Shown: positions 7,808-17,037, counted from the stretch's first letter. The stretch is 64,000 nt of DNA from Brassicibacter mesophilus (GCF_050433385.1 NZ_JBNPXI010000005.1:131225-195224); one strand, 5' to 3'. A program made the numbers and translations. The notes: generated from the letters alone by a model not told the origin.

Positions 7808-9802
7808 ATGAAAAGCATTAAACTGAAGATTGTTACATATTTTTCTATTATTATTCTAGTTATATGTTCAGTTTTAGGTTACATATCATATGATAAGGCA
7901 GCCAAAGTTGTAACTAGTACTACTGAGTCAGATTTAGAAATCATAGCTAACCAAGTATCAAAAACAATCGAGGCCAGAATACGCGAGCAGTTGGGACAGT
8001 TAGAAGTATTAGCTTCAACGAAGAGAATTGGTGATCCGGAGAATACACCAGAAGACAAGCTGCTTGTTCTTAATGATGAATTAAAGAGAAGTGGACATCT
8101 TATAATGGATTTAGTTGACTTAAACGGACATGCAGTTGCAACAAATGGGAAAACATATGAACTAAAGGATAGAGAATATTTTCAAAAAGCTTTAAAAGGT
8201 GAAAGCTCTGTATCAGATCCTATAGTAAGCAAAGAAGACGGTTCTATTATAATTGCTTACTCAGTCCCAATAAAGCATAACGGGAGAGTTACAGGGGCAA
8301 TTATCGCTATAAGGGATGGTAGTGATCTTAGCAAGACAGTAAGTGATATTGTAATTGAAGAAACTGGAAATGCCTTTATCGTTAATAAAGAAGGAACATT
8401 AGTTGCACATCAAGATAAAAACTTAGTTCTTGAAAAATATAGTCTTCTTAATATTGACTCTGAAGACACTAATTATAAAGGACTTTCTGAATTAGTTAAT
8501 AAAATGATTAATGGTGAGACAAGTACGGGTGAATATTATAGAGAAGGTAATAAGCAGCTTATGGGGTTTGCACCTATTAATGGTACAGACTGGTCATTAG
8601 GGGTAACTGTTCCTAAGCAAGAGATACTAGCAGAGCTATCGACATTAGCTTCAACCGCCTTAATGCTTTCTATTATAATATTAGTTATAGCAATTACACT
8701 TGTGTTCTTAATTGGAAGCCAGATAGCCAAACCAATATCCTTGGCAACAGAACACACAAAACAAATTGCTTCGGGCGATTTTACAAAGGACATTCCAAAA
8801 GCGCTACTATCTAAAAAAGATGAAACAGGTCAGCTTGCAAAAGCAATTGATAGTTTAAATAGTAACTTTAGAGAGCTAATAGGAAATATTGCAGATAATT
8901 CAGATCAAGTTGCTGCATCCTCTGAAGAACTTAGCGCAACAGCTCAACAAATGGTTGCTGCATCTGAAGAAGTAGCTAAAACGATTGAGGAGATAGCAAG
9001 AGGTGCTAGTGATCAGGCTCAGGATACAGAAAGTGGGTCGTATAAGGTCAATGAATTAGGAAGCTTAATAGAAACCAATAATGAACATATGGATATACTA
9101 AATGAAGGAGCTAATCAAGTCATCAAGTTAGTTGATGAGGGCTTAGAAATTATAAATGAGCTTACTAGCAAAGCAGCGGATAGTGAAAAAGCAATAAAAG
9201 CTGTTTACAACGATATTACAAAAACAAACTTAAGTGCTGATAATATAGGCAAAGCAAGTGAAGTTATTGCATCAATTTCTGAACAGACAAATTTATTAGC
9301 TCTAAATGCTGCAATTGAAGCAGCAAGAGCTGGAGAGCATGGTAGAGGATTTGCTGTTGTTGCTGAAGAAATTAGAAAGCTTGCCGAACAATCTACTACT
9401 TCAACTAAAGTAATAGATGAGGCAGTTAATGAATTACAGGCTAATTCAATTAATTCTGTGAAAACTATAGAGGAAGTTTTGGCATTTATGAAACAGCAAG
9501 TAGAAAGTGTAGATTATACTGAGAATAAATATAAGGAAATTCTTAATGCAGTCTATGAAGAAATGGACGCTGTTGAAAAGCTAAATGTTTCAAGTAAAGA
9601 CATGGAAGCCAAAAAGATAGAGATACTAGACATTATACAAAACTTATCGGCAATAGCTGAAGAGAATGCAGCAAGTACAGAAGAGGCGTCTGCTTCAACA
9701 GAAGAGCAAACTGCTTCAATGGAAGGCGTGGGAAATGCATGTGAAGCGTTAGCTCAAATAGCACAAGAGTTAAAAGATTCAATCTCAGTATTTAAAATAT
9801 AG
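7808..9802 (+). CDS. Methyl-accepting chemotaxis protein with extracellular Cache domain
   Basis: 664 residues. A membrane segment at about 7-28, an extracytoplasmic dCache-type sensor (about 30-280; DREYFQKALKGESSVSDP is typical), a second membrane segment (about 283-304), a HAMP domain (about 305-358) and the cytoplasmic signalling rod. The conserved hairpin tip, ISEQTNLLALNAAIEAARAG, begins near residue 489. Glu/Gln-rich methylation helices lie on both sides, and EENAASTEEASASTEEQ is near 620. It passes ligand binding to CheA/CheW; Cache ligands are usually amino or organic acids, but this ligand is unknown. The RBS AAAGGGGG precedes ATG 7808. No che genes are adjacent, so it is an orphan receptor. 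Confidence 0.95.
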   Translation: MKSIKLKIVTYFSIIILVICSVLGYISYDKAAKVVTSTTESDLEIIANQVSKTIEARIREQLGQLEVLASTKRIGDPENTPEDKLLVLNDELKRSGHLIMDLVDLNGHAVATNGKTYELKDREYFQKALKGESSVSDPIVSKEDGSIIIAYSVPIKHNGRVTGAIIAIRDGSDLSKTVSDIVIEETGNAFIVNKEGTLVAHQDKNLVLEKYSLLNIDSEDTNYKGLSELVNKMINGETSTGEYYREGNKQLMGFAPINGTDWSLGVTVPKQEILAELSTLASTALMLSIIILVIAITLVFLIGSQIAKPISLATEHTKQIASGDFTKDIPKALLSKKDETGQLAKAIDSLNSNFRELIGNIADNSDQVAASSEELSATAQQMVAASEEVAKTIEEIARGASDQAQDTESGSYKVNELGSLIETNNEHMDILNEGANQVIKLVDEGLEIINELTSKAADSEKAIKAVYNDITKTNLSADNIGKASEVIASISEQTNLLALNAAIEAARAGEHGRGFAVVAEEIRKLAEQSTTSTKVIDEAVNELQANSINSVKTIEEVLAFMKQQVESVDYTENKYKEILNAVYEEMDAVEKLNVSSKDMEAKKIEILDIIQNLSAIAEENAASTEEASASTEEQTASMEGVGNACEALAQIAQELKDSISVFKI

Positions 9803-9815
9803 TATAATAGTAATT

Positions 9816-9853
9816 AACCGGGGCATAGTTAATCTCCCCGGTTTCTTTATTTT
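9816..9853 (+). terminator. Intrinsic terminator after the chemoreceptor gene
   Basis: Stem AACCGGGG (9816-9823) / CCCCGGTT (9836-9843), followed by a T-rich tract. Confidence 0.85.
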
Positions 9854-9949
9854 TAGTGTATCAAATATTACCATTGACCGAAAATTGAATATTTAGTAAA
9901 ATAGCCTAAACTTAATAACCAACTCAACTAATTAGATGGAGGGCGAATA

Positions 9950-11266
9950 ATGATAACTAAAGATAATATTAATAAGGGGAATGCTTGGGCATTAATTCCT
10001 ATGATGGTTTTTTTAGTGGCTTATTTAATAACTTCTATAGTTGTTAAAGATTTTTATAAAATGCCAATAACAGTAGCGTTTTTATTATCTACCATCGTAG
10101 CCATAGCCATGAATCCAAAGGAGAGCATAAATAAGAAGCTTCAGGTATTTTGCGAGGGTGCGGGAAATACAAATATCATATTAATGATACTGATATTTAT
10201 CTTAGCAGGAGCATTTGGACAAGTAGCTAAGGATATGGGTGCAGTAGATTCAACAGTAAATTTAGGGTTATCTGTACTACCAAGCTATATATTAATCGCG
10301 GGGCTATTTATTATAGGGTGCTTTATTTCTTTATCAATAGGAACTTCAACAGGAACTATTGTTGCACTTGTTCCAGTAGCTATTGGAATTGCTGAAAAAA
10401 TTAATATTACTTTAGGATTGGCTATAGGTGCTGTTATAAGTGGTGCAATGTTTGGAGACAATCTGTCGATGATATCAGATACAACTATTGCGGCTGCCAA
10501 AACTCAAGGCTGTGAGATGAAGGATAAGTTTAAGATGAATATTTTGATAGTATTGCCTGCTGCACTTATTACTGCAATTATTTTTATATTAATAAATAGA
10601 GGGAATAATATAAGTTTAGGTAATAGTTATACGTATAATTTGCTAAAGGTTATGCCTTACTTTGTGGTATTGATATCTGCTCTACTAGGAGTAAATGTAA
10701 TAACAGTTCTAACTGGAGGTACTGTTTTAGCGGGAATAGTTGGCATAGCAACGGGCGCATTTGACATCTGGGGAATGGTTGGCTCAATAAACACAGGGAT
10801 AGCAGGTATGTCAGAGCTTATAATAGTTGTGCTATTAGTAGGTGGAATGTTTGAAATCATAAGATATAACGGGGGAATTGATTTTCTGATGCACTCGATT
10901 ACAAGAAGAATAAAGAGTAAAAAAGGAGCAGAGTTTGGTATAGTTGCACTAGTAGGCGTAGTAGATATATGTACTGCTAATAATACTATTGCCATAGTAC
11001 TGGTGGGTCCTATTGCCAAAGATATAAGTGATAGATTTGGTATAGATCCAAGAAGGTCTGCAAGCATTCTTGATACATTTTCTTGCTTTTTCCAAGGAAT
11101 AATTCCATATGGCGCACAGTTGTTAATAGCTGCTGGGTTAGCGAATGTATCTCCACTTTCTATCATGAAATATTTGTACTATCCTTATCTAATGGGTATA
11201 TCAGCAATATTAGCTATAATATTTGGTATTCCCAAAATAAAAGATAAGGCTATTAGATCATTATAA
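9950..11266 (+). CDS. NhaC-type Na+/H+ antiporter family protein
   Basis: 438 residues, almost wholly hydrophobic, with about 11-12 membrane helices. Family marks are SIGTSTGTIVALVPVAIGIA (about 125-144), GAMFGDNLSMISDTT (about 164-178) with AAAKTQGCEMKDKF, and VVDICTANNTIAIVL. These are typical of the NhaC ion transporter superfamily, which exchanges Na+ (or carries amino acids or organic acids) against protons across the cytoplasmic membrane. The start ATG follows GGAGGGCGAATA. The gene is monocistronic, with a strong terminator downstream. The exact substrate is uncertain, because many clostridial NhaC homologues are annotated as antiporters only by family. Confidence 0.85.
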   Translation: MITKDNINKGNAWALIPMMVFLVAYLITSIVVKDFYKMPITVAFLLSTIVAIAMNPKESINKKLQVFCEGAGNTNIILMILIFILAGAFGQVAKDMGAVDSTVNLGLSVLPSYILIAGLFIIGCFISLSIGTSTGTIVALVPVAIGIAEKINITLGLAIGAVISGAMFGDNLSMISDTTIAAAKTQGCEMKDKFKMNILIVLPAALITAIIFILINRGNNISLGNSYTYNLLKVMPYFVVLISALLGVNVITVLTGGTVLAGIVGIATGAFDIWGMVGSINTGIAGMSELIIVVLLVGGMFEIIRYNGGIDFLMHSITRRIKSKKGAEFGIVALVGVVDICTANNTIAIVLVGPIAKDISDRFGIDPRRSASILDTFSCFFQGIIPYGAQLLIAAGLANVSPLSIMKYLYYPYLMGISAILAIIFGIPKIKDKAIRSL

Positions 11267-11323
11267 ATAGATTATTTTTAATAACCAAAGTATTAGTTAA
11301 ATTAAATGTTAGCCAATAGTTTA

Positions 11324-11365
11324 TTAAGAAACATGATGGACAAGATTGTCCATTATGTTTCTTAA
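11324..11365. terminator. Bidirectional terminator between antiporter gene and proC
   Basis: A 20-bp inverted repeat (11324-11343 and 11346-11365, one G-T type mismatch) lies between the converging antiporter and proC genes. Confidence 0.85.
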
Positions 11366-11374
11366 TATTATAAA

Positions 11375-12172
11375 CTACTTAATTTTTTTTGTTTTCTCAT
11401 ATGCAGATAGCATAGCCTCAATAATTGCATTTCTAAAATTTCTTTTTTCAAGGCTTGCAACAGCTTCTATAGTAGTACCACCGGGAGAACATACTGCATC
11501 CTTGAGCTCTCCAGGATGAGTGTTAGTTTCTAATACCATTTTAGCTGATCCTAGTACTGACTGAGCTGCAAGTTTATAGGAGAGCTTTCTAGGAAGTCCT
11601 AATAGTACTCCGCCATCTGCCATTGCCTCAATCATCATATAAACATATGCTGGTGAACTACCAGATATAGGTACGACAGCATCCATAAGCTTTTCATCTA
11701 ATATTTCTATTTCTCCAAAGGAACTAAATATATTTTTTATATCTGTTACTTCTTCTTCTGTAAAAACATCATCAGAAAAAGTAATAATACTCATTCCTTC
11801 ACCTACTAAAGCTGGAGTATTAGGCATAGAACGTACAATCCTAATTTTATCTCCTAAAGACTCTTTCATAGTATCTATTCTGATACCAGGGGCAATACTG
11901 ATTATAACCTTTTCAGATGTTAATGAAGGAGCTATTTCCTCCATCACTATTTTGTAAGTTTGAGGCTTTACAGCTAGTATAATATATTTTGCTTTTGAAG
12001 CTATATCTATATTGTTTTTACCACTTTGAAGATTAAATTCTTCAGAAATTTTACGTTTTCTTTCTTCTGAAAGTGTGTTGAAAATAATATCATTTTTAGG
12101 TATTTGTTTCAACAATCCCTGTAGCATAGCATAGCCCATATTTCCAGCACCGATAAATCCTATTTTATACAT
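11375..12172 (-). CDS. proC: Pyrroline-5-carboxylate reductase
   Basis: 265 residues, the usual ProC length. The N-terminal Rossmann motif GFIGAGNMGYAM (about 4-15) binds NAD(P)H, and AVKPQT (about 69-74) follows. The C-terminal dimerisation domain carries MPNTPALVGEG, ISGSSPAYVYMMIEAMADG and the signature CSPGGTTIEAV (about 229-239). It catalyses the last step of proline synthesis, reducing pyrroline-5-carboxylate. The neighbouring genes are not proline genes, so it is a lone locus. ATG 12172 is preceded by GAGAGAGGG on its strand. Confidence 0.96.
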   Translation of the reverse strand: MYKIGFIGAGNMGYAMLQGLLKQIPKNDIIFNTLSEERKRKISEEFNLQSGKNNIDIASKAKYIILAVKPQTYKIVMEEIAPSLTSEKVIISIAPGIRIDTMKESLGDKIRIVRSMPNTPALVGEGMSIITFSDDVFTEEEVTDIKNIFSSFGEIEILDEKLMDAVVPISGSSPAYVYMMIEAMADGGVLLGLPRKLSYKLAAQSVLGSAKMVLETNTHPGELKDAVCSPGGTTIEAVASLEKRNFRNAIIEAMLSAYEKTKKIK

Positions 12173-12261
12173 AAATACCCTCTCTCTTCTGTTAGTTATG
12201 TTAATATTCCTTCCTATTATATGATATTATTATATTTAGCACAAATAAAGGAGTTTTTAAC

Positions 12262-12864
12262 ATGTATAAATTAGTTTGTTATTTTAAGAAAATTATTATA
12301 ACAATGATGATACTTTTTATTTGTTCATTTATTATTATTGAAGGAATATTAATATATCAAGGCAGAGCTCAAGAATGTGTAGGGGTAGACGTTGATTATG
12401 TACTAGTCCTTGGGGCAAGGCTTTATGGTAGCATACCATCACCAGCGCTGGAAGAAAGACTAAATAAGACGGTGGAATACTTAGAAAACAATCCAGATAC
12501 TATAACAATAGTATGTGGAGGTCGGGGACATAATGAAGATATAACAGAAGCATCAGCAATGGAAATGTTTCTTGTGGATAGAGGAATAGATAATAAAGCA
12601 ATAATAAAAGAGGAGAAGTCAACTAGCACATTTGAGAATATTAAAAATGCTAGAGATATAATAAGAGAAACTGATGATAGAGATAACATAAGTGCATTAA
12701 TAATAACATCTGATTTTCATGTTTTTAGATCGAAGCTATTAGCAGAACGATTAGGATTTAAAGCCTATGGAGTGGGTGCTAAAACTCCAGAAGTAACGGT
12801 ATTAAAGAGCTATATAAGAGAATACTTCGCAGTAATCAAGTCTCTAGTTTTTGATAAAGAATAG
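12262..12864 (+). CDS. YdcF/SanA-like DUF218 membrane protein
   Basis: 200 residues. One N-terminal membrane helix (about 11-30), then a DUF218 domain: VDYVLVLGARLYGSIPSPAL (about 45-64), CGGRGHNEDITEA (about 85-97), EEKSTSTFENIKNA (about 114-127), IITSDFHVFRSKLLA (about 147-161). The spacing of Gly, Asp, Glu and His residues matches the SanA/YdcF family, which is associated with envelope integrity and whose biochemical reaction is unknown. The RBS AAAGGAG precedes ATG 12262. It stands alone between divergent proC and the Mn riboswitch. Confidence 0.88.
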   Translation: MYKLVCYFKKIIITMMILFICSFIIIEGILIYQGRAQECVGVDVDYVLVLGARLYGSIPSPALEERLNKTVEYLENNPDTITIVCGGRGHNEDITEASAMEMFLVDRGIDNKAIIKEEKSTSTFENIKNARDIIRETDDRDNISALIITSDFHVFRSKLLAERLGFKAYGVGAKTPEVTVLKSYIREYFAVIKSLVFDKE

Positions 12865-12897
12865 ATGCTTATAAATATTTAGAAAAGTAAATTTTCA

Positions 12898-12926
12898 TTG
12901 TTATTTTAGCTTGTATAATGTATAAT
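12898..12926 (+). promoter_or_regulatory. Promoter of the Mn-riboswitch transcript
   Basis: TTGTTA (12898-12903), 17 bp, TATAAT (12921-12926). Transcription would start about 12933, just before the aptamer. Confidence 0.7.
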
Positions 12927-12938
12927 ATGTGTGAAGTA

Positions 12939-13045
12939 AGTTAAAAGGGAGTAGCTATGGACACAAGTCCATGAATAGGGTCAACATACTGGCAGACATG
13001 CCTGGTTCTATTCACTCACTTAAGAGGAGCGAGACTTTTAGCTTG
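12939..13045 (+). promoter_or_regulatory. yybP-ykoY manganese riboswitch (aptamer)
   Basis: The leader has the conserved elements of the yybP-ykoY class: AGGGAGTAGC near 12946-12955, GGTCAACATACT near 12978-12989, and a 3' GCGAGACTTTT at 13029-13039. The flanks TAAAAG (12942-12947) and CTTTTA (13035-13040) pair to close P1. The class senses Mn2+ and usually turns genes on when Mn2+ is high. The downstream gene is a GDT1/UPF0016 Mn exporter, the classic partner. Confidence 0.88.
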
Positions 13046-13097
13046 ATAAGACTATGTTTTAAAATATAGTTTTATCAAGCTAAAGGTTTCGCTTTTT
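13029..13097 (+). terminator. Riboswitch-controlled terminator (expression platform)
   Basis: Arms 13029-13049 and 13072-13092 form a stem of about 21 bp with few wobble or mismatched pairs, followed by TTTTT (13093-13097). The 5' arm contains the aptamer's own GCGAGAC and the 3' P1 strand, so Mn-bound aptamer and terminator cannot form together. This predicts read-through with Mn2+. Confidence 0.8.
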
Positions 13098-13238
13098 CAT
13101 TGTTTAGGATATCTATATCAGAGATATATACATTTCGAAGCTAAATAAAAATGTACATAAATGGATAGCATACGATACGTAGATGTATATATTTTTTGAG
13201 AATAATAGATAAAATCATATTTAAAGGGAGGCAATAAG

Positions 13239-14369
13239 ATGTTAGGCGAACTCATAAGAGCTTTTTTCTTTATTTTTGTTGCTGAAATGGGAGACAAGAC
13301 TCAGATTTTAGCAATGGCATTTGCAACACAATTTAAGGTTCAAAAGGTATTGCTTGGCGTATTAATAGGCTCTGCACTTAACCATGGTATAGCAATTGCA
13401 TTAGGATCGTATTTATCAAATGTAATACCGATGAATACAGTACAAATAGTTGCTGGTATTTTATTTATAGGTTTTGGATTATGGGCACTAAAAAGTGATG
13501 ATGAAGAAGAGAATAATAGAAATAAAAATAAATTTGGCCCTGTAATAACTGTTGCACTGGCTTTTTTTATTGGAGAACTCGGGGACAAAACCCAACTTAC
13601 TGCTATGACACTAGCTACAGATGCAAAATATCCGTTATTTATACTTTTTGGTACTGTGTTAGGAATGATAGCTACAAGTGGAATAGGCATTTTTGTTGGT
13701 AGTAAGATTGGTGAGAAGGTACCTGAATCTGCAATAAAGATAACATCTTCAGCAGTATTTCTTTTCTTTGGTACATTAAAGCTTTTTCAAACATTGCCAG
13801 ACCAATATTTGACGAGCACTAATATAATATTATTTTTTGCAGTTTTATTAACTATAGTATATATATTATTAAGGCCAATATTAGCAGCAAGAAAAGCAGA
13901 AAAAAGGTCTCCACTTAAAGAAGTTGCTGCTACTCTTTATGAACAGACACATCAGCTTAAAGAAGCTGTAGATAATATATGTTTAGGAGAATCGGTTTGT
14001 GGATCCTGTGAGGGAAAAAAATGCCTTATAGGCTTCACAAGAAGAGCTTTAGCATCAGCAACAAATGAGGGCGTTTATATTTTACCTAATGAGTGGGAAG
14101 AGCTTCCTAAATATACTGATAAAAAATTTGATAAAGGTAAATTAGTTGAGGCTTTAAGTATGACTATAGCACACTATATAAAATATGGATTTGAAGAAGA
14201 TAAGAACTATGTAGTAAATAAGACCAGAGAAGCACTTGAAACATTAGTATTTGGAGAAATTGTGCCATTTGATGGAGATATAAAGAAATATTTTAAGCTT
14301 ATTAAAAGGAAAAATGAGATAATAGGAGAAAAGATAATAAATAGAGTAGAAGAAATCAATAAAGGCTAG
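13239..14369 (+). CDS. GDT1/TMEM165 (UPF0016) manganese exporter with a C-terminal Cys-rich domain
   Basis: 376 residues. Residues 1-215 are a UPF0016 transporter made of two three-helix repeats, each with the ion-binding motif ExGDKT: EMGDKT at 16-21 and ELGDKT at 113-118. The family exports Mn2+ (and in eukaryotes moves Mn2+/Ca2+ in the Golgi). The Mn riboswitch directly upstream supports Mn2+. Ordinary bacterial members end near residue 200-220. This one continues for about 155 soluble residues with four close cysteines (C248, C254, C257, C262), a possible metal or Fe-S site, followed by a helical region. I do not recognise that domain. The RBS AAAGGGAGG precedes ATG 13239. It is followed 10 bp later by the exonuclease gene. 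Confidence 0.9.
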   Translation: MLGELIRAFFFIFVAEMGDKTQILAMAFATQFKVQKVLLGVLIGSALNHGIAIALGSYLSNVIPMNTVQIVAGILFIGFGLWALKSDDEEENNRNKNKFGPVITVALAFFIGELGDKTQLTAMTLATDAKYPLFILFGTVLGMIATSGIGIFVGSKIGEKVPESAIKITSSAVFLFFGTLKLFQTLPDQYLTSTNIILFFAVLLTIVYILLRPILAARKAEKRSPLKEVAATLYEQTHQLKEAVDNICLGESVCGSCEGKKCLIGFTRRALASATNEGVYILPNEWEELPKYTDKKFDKGKLVEALSMTIAHYIKYGFEEDKNYVVNKTREALETLVFGEIVPFDGDIKKYFKLIKRKNEIIGEKIINRVEEINKG

Positions 14370-14379
14370 GAGTGATTCA

Positions 14380-15138
14380 GTGAAGATATTTTCTTGGAAT
14401 GTAAATGGTATAAGAGCGGTACAGAAAAAAGGTTTTATAGAATGGGTATTGAAGGAGAAGCCTGATATACTTTGCTTACAAGAAACTAAGGCGCATATAG
14501 AGCAGCTAGATGATGAACTAGTAAACATACCTGGTTATTATTCATATTTTAGCTCTGGGGAGAGAAAGGGCTATAGTGGAGTAGCGACATATACAAAGCA
14601 AAAACCTTTATCTGTATCCCATGGAATAGGAGTAGAAAGATTTGATTCCGAGGGAAGAATATTAGTTACGGAGTATCCTGAGTTTACATTATTGAACATT
14701 TATTTTCCAAATGGTCAAAAGGACGAGGATAGACTTAAATATAAAATGGAATTCTATGATGCTATATTAGATTATTGTGAAGAACTAAAAAAACAAGGAA
14801 AGAAGCTTATTATTTCTGGCGATTATAATACAGCTCATAAGGGAATTGACTTAAAAAACCCTAAGGAAAATGAAGATAGATCAGGATTCTTACCTATAGA
14901 AAGGGCGTGGCTTGATAAGTTTATTTCATACGGATACATAGATACATTTAGATATTTCTACCCTGATGAAGAAAAGTATTCTTGGTGGAGCTATAAATTT
15001 AAGGCAAGAGATAGGAATATTGGATGGAGAATAGACTATCACTTTGTTTCAGATAACCTTATTAATGAAGTTAAAGAAGCAGAAATAAGAAATGATGTAT
15101 CAGGGTCTGACCATTGTCCAATAGTAATATATCTATAA
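14380..15138 (+). CDS. xth: Exodeoxyribonuclease III (AP endonuclease, ExoA type)
   Basis: 252 residues of the exonuclease III family. It starts with GTG in MKIFSWNVNGIRA (Asn7 of the metal site), then LCLQETKA (catalytic Glu), NIYFPNGQ, SGDYNTAH, RIDYHFVS and a terminal SGSDHCPIV with the catalytic His. It incises DNA 5' of abasic sites and trims 3' blocked ends in base-excision repair. The RBS TAGGAGTGATTCA fits the GTG start. It follows the Mn exporter by 10 bp on the same strand, so it is probably in the riboswitch transcript. This is interesting because the enzyme uses Mn2+ or Mg2+, but the link is speculative. Confidence 0.95.
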   Translation: MKIFSWNVNGIRAVQKKGFIEWVLKEKPDILCLQETKAHIEQLDDELVNIPGYYSYFSSGERKGYSGVATYTKQKPLSVSHGIGVERFDSEGRILVTEYPEFTLLNIYFPNGQKDEDRLKYKMEFYDAILDYCEELKKQGKKLIISGDYNTAHKGIDLKNPKENEDRSGFLPIERAWLDKFISYGYIDTFRYFYPDEEKYSWWSYKFKARDRNIGWRIDYHFVSDNLINEVKEAEIRNDVSGSDHCPIVIYL

Positions 15139-15165
15139 AAACAGCATTTATGGTGCTGTTTTTCT
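15136..15165 (+). terminator. Intrinsic terminator after xth
   Basis: Stem AAAACAGCA / TGCTGTTTT around loop TTTATGG, followed by a short T run; it begins at the xth stop codon. Confidence 0.8.
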
Positions 15166-15184
15166 CAATGAGAGGGGTAATCTT

Positions 15185-16366
15185 ATGTTAAAGATGATAA
15201 AGAATGCAGAGGTTTATTCACCGAAATATTTAGGTAAAAGAGACATCTTAATTGCAGCGGATAAGATTTGCCACATATCTGAGCGTATCGATATTCCGGA
15301 AAATTTTGCTGATATTGAAATTATTGATGCTACAGATAAAATAGCCGTTCCGGGTTTTATTGATGCACATGTACATATAACAGGTGGTGGTGGAGAAGGA
15401 GGTTTTAAGACAAGAACTCCTGAGATACAGCTTACAGACATAACTACTGGTGGAGTAACCACTGTTATAGGAGTGCTTGGAACAGATGGTACTACTAGAA
15501 CGATGTCAAATCTTCTTGCGAAGGCAAGAGCTCTAGAAGAGGAAGGAATCACATGTTATACGCTTACTGGGTCATATCAAATACCTGTGAAGACTGTTAC
15601 AGGCAGGATTCAGGACGATATAATACTTATAGACAAAATAATAGGAGTAGGAGAAATAGCTTTATCTGATCATAGATCATCACAGCCTACAGTGGAAGAT
15701 ATCACTAAAATTGCAGCTGAGGCAAGGGTGGGAGGTATATTATCTGGAAAGGCAGGAGTTGTAAATATACATATGGGAGATGGTAGCAGAGGACTTAGTT
15801 TCTTAGAGGAAATAGCTGAGAATACAGAAATACCTATAACACAGTTTATTCCAACTCATATAGGAAGAAATCCAAAGCTGTTTGAAGAAGCTATAAAATA
15901 TGCACAAAAAGGTGGACTAGTAGATTTTACTACAAGTACAAGCAAAAACCTTGTAGAAGAAAGGGATTTGAAGAGTAGCAATGCTTTGAAAATTATGCTT
16001 GATGAAGGTGTAAGTATTAGGAATATAACTTTTACTTCTGATGGTCAAGGCAGTCTTCCTGTTTTTGATAAAAAGGGTAACTATGTAGGTTTAGGATTAG
16101 GTAAAGTAACATCCTTGTATAATACGGTTAGGAAAGCAATACTAGATGAAAGTGTTCCAATACAAGATGCCATAAGAGTTATTACATCAAACCCTGCCAA
16201 TATATATAAGCTAAAAGGAAAAGGACACATAAAGACAGGAAATGATGCAGATTTAGTATTGCTTGATAAAGGTAGTCTTAATATAGATACTGTGTTAGCT
16301 ATGGGCAAAGTAATGATACAAAATAAAGAAATTAAAATAAAAGGAACGTTTGAAACCACACTTTAA
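15185..16366 (+). CDS. iadA: Isoaspartyl dipeptidase (beta-aspartyl-peptidase)
   Basis: 393 residues of the amidohydrolase superfamily, with IadA-like features. PGFIDAHVHITGGGGEGG (about 56-73) gives the two metal-binding His and the Gly-rich segment specific to IadA; GEIALSDHRSSQP (about 157-169) and NIHMGDG (about 195-201) follow; TSDGQGSLP (about 283-291) holds the catalytic Asp. The enzyme cleaves dipeptides with an isoaspartyl bond that arise from damaged proteins. The RBS GAGAGGGG lies upstream of ATG 15185. The gene has its own terminator and stands alone. Confidence 0.94.
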   Translation: MLKMIKNAEVYSPKYLGKRDILIAADKICHISERIDIPENFADIEIIDATDKIAVPGFIDAHVHITGGGGEGGFKTRTPEIQLTDITTGGVTTVIGVLGTDGTTRTMSNLLAKARALEEEGITCYTLTGSYQIPVKTVTGRIQDDIILIDKIIGVGEIALSDHRSSQPTVEDITKIAAEARVGGILSGKAGVVNIHMGDGSRGLSFLEEIAENTEIPITQFIPTHIGRNPKLFEEAIKYAQKGGLVDFTTSTSKNLVEERDLKSSNALKIMLDEGVSIRNITFTSDGQGSLPVFDKKGNYVGLGLGKVTSLYNTVRKAILDESVPIQDAIRVITSNPANIYKLKGKGHIKTGNDADLVLLDKGSLNIDTVLAMGKVMIQNKEIKIKGTFETTL

Positions 16367-16382
16367 TAGTGTGGCTTTTTTT
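16356..16382 (+). terminator. Intrinsic terminator overlapping the iadA stop codon
   Basis: CCACACT (16356-16362) / AGTGTGG (16368-16374), then CTTTTTTT. The left arm is part of the last iadA codons. Confidence 0.85.
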
Positions 16383-16472
16383 ATAACATGTTTAAAAAAT
16401 ATATTTTAGGGAATATATATAACAGAAAATAATTTTTTCAAATATATACGTTGATGTAAGGAGGAAATTAAG

Positions 16473-16994
16473 ATGGAAAGATTAGTTGGAAACAAGGCCC
16501 CGAATTTTACTATGAATACAGCTTTAGGTAATGGAGAAGATTTTGGCAAAGTAAGCTTAGATGATTTCAAAGGAAAATGGTTAGTAATGTTCTTTTATCC
16601 ATTAGACTTTACATTTGTGTGTCCTACAGAAATTACTGCATATAGTAAGAGATATGAAGAATTTAAAGCAGAAGGTGCAGAGATATTTGCTGCAAGTGTA
16701 GATAGTGAACACTCACATAAAGCATGGATTAATGGTGATTTAGGAAAATTAAATTTCCCATTAGCTTCTGACATGACAAAAAGTGTTGCTAAAGATTATG
16801 GCATTTTAGTTGAAGATCAAGGAATTGCTCTAAGAGGATTGTTCATTATAGATCCAGAAGGAGTAGTAAGATACTCAGTTGTTCATGATCTTAATGTAGG
16901 AAGAAGTGTAGACGAGACATTACGTGTACTTAAAGCACTAAAAACTGGCGGATTATGCCCAATTGATTGGAATGAAGGTCAAGATTTATTATAG
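16473..16994 (+). CDS. Typical 2-Cys peroxiredoxin (AhpC/Prx1 type)
   Basis: 173 residues. The peroxidatic Cys50 is in FYPLDFTFVCPTEI and the resolving Cys162 in GGLCPIDW, which is the typical 2-Cys arrangement. It reduces H2O2 and organic hydroperoxides in the cytosol. The C-terminus is a little shorter than AhpC (about 187). No ahpF or thioredoxin reductase gene is next to it, so the electron donor is unknown; thioredoxin, rubredoxin or a flavoprotein are options. The RBS AAGGAGG precedes ATG 16473. I searched the upstream region by eye for a PerR box and did not find a convincing one. Confidence 0.95.
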   Translation: MERLVGNKAPNFTMNTALGNGEDFGKVSLDDFKGKWLVMFFYPLDFTFVCPTEITAYSKRYEEFKAEGAEIFAASVDSEHSHKAWINGDLGKLNFPLASDMTKSVAKDYGILVEDQGIALRGLFIIDPEGVVRYSVVHDLNVGRSVDETLRVLKALKTGGLCPIDWNEGQDLL

Positions 16995-17004
16995 TATAAG
17001 TAGG

Positions 17005-17037
17005 AATCGCCGTATCGTTATGATACGGCGATTTTTT
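17005..17037 (+). terminator. Intrinsic terminator after the peroxiredoxin gene
   Basis: Perfect 12-bp stem AATCGCCGTATC / GATACGGCGATT with loop GTTAT and a T6 tail. Confidence 0.95.
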
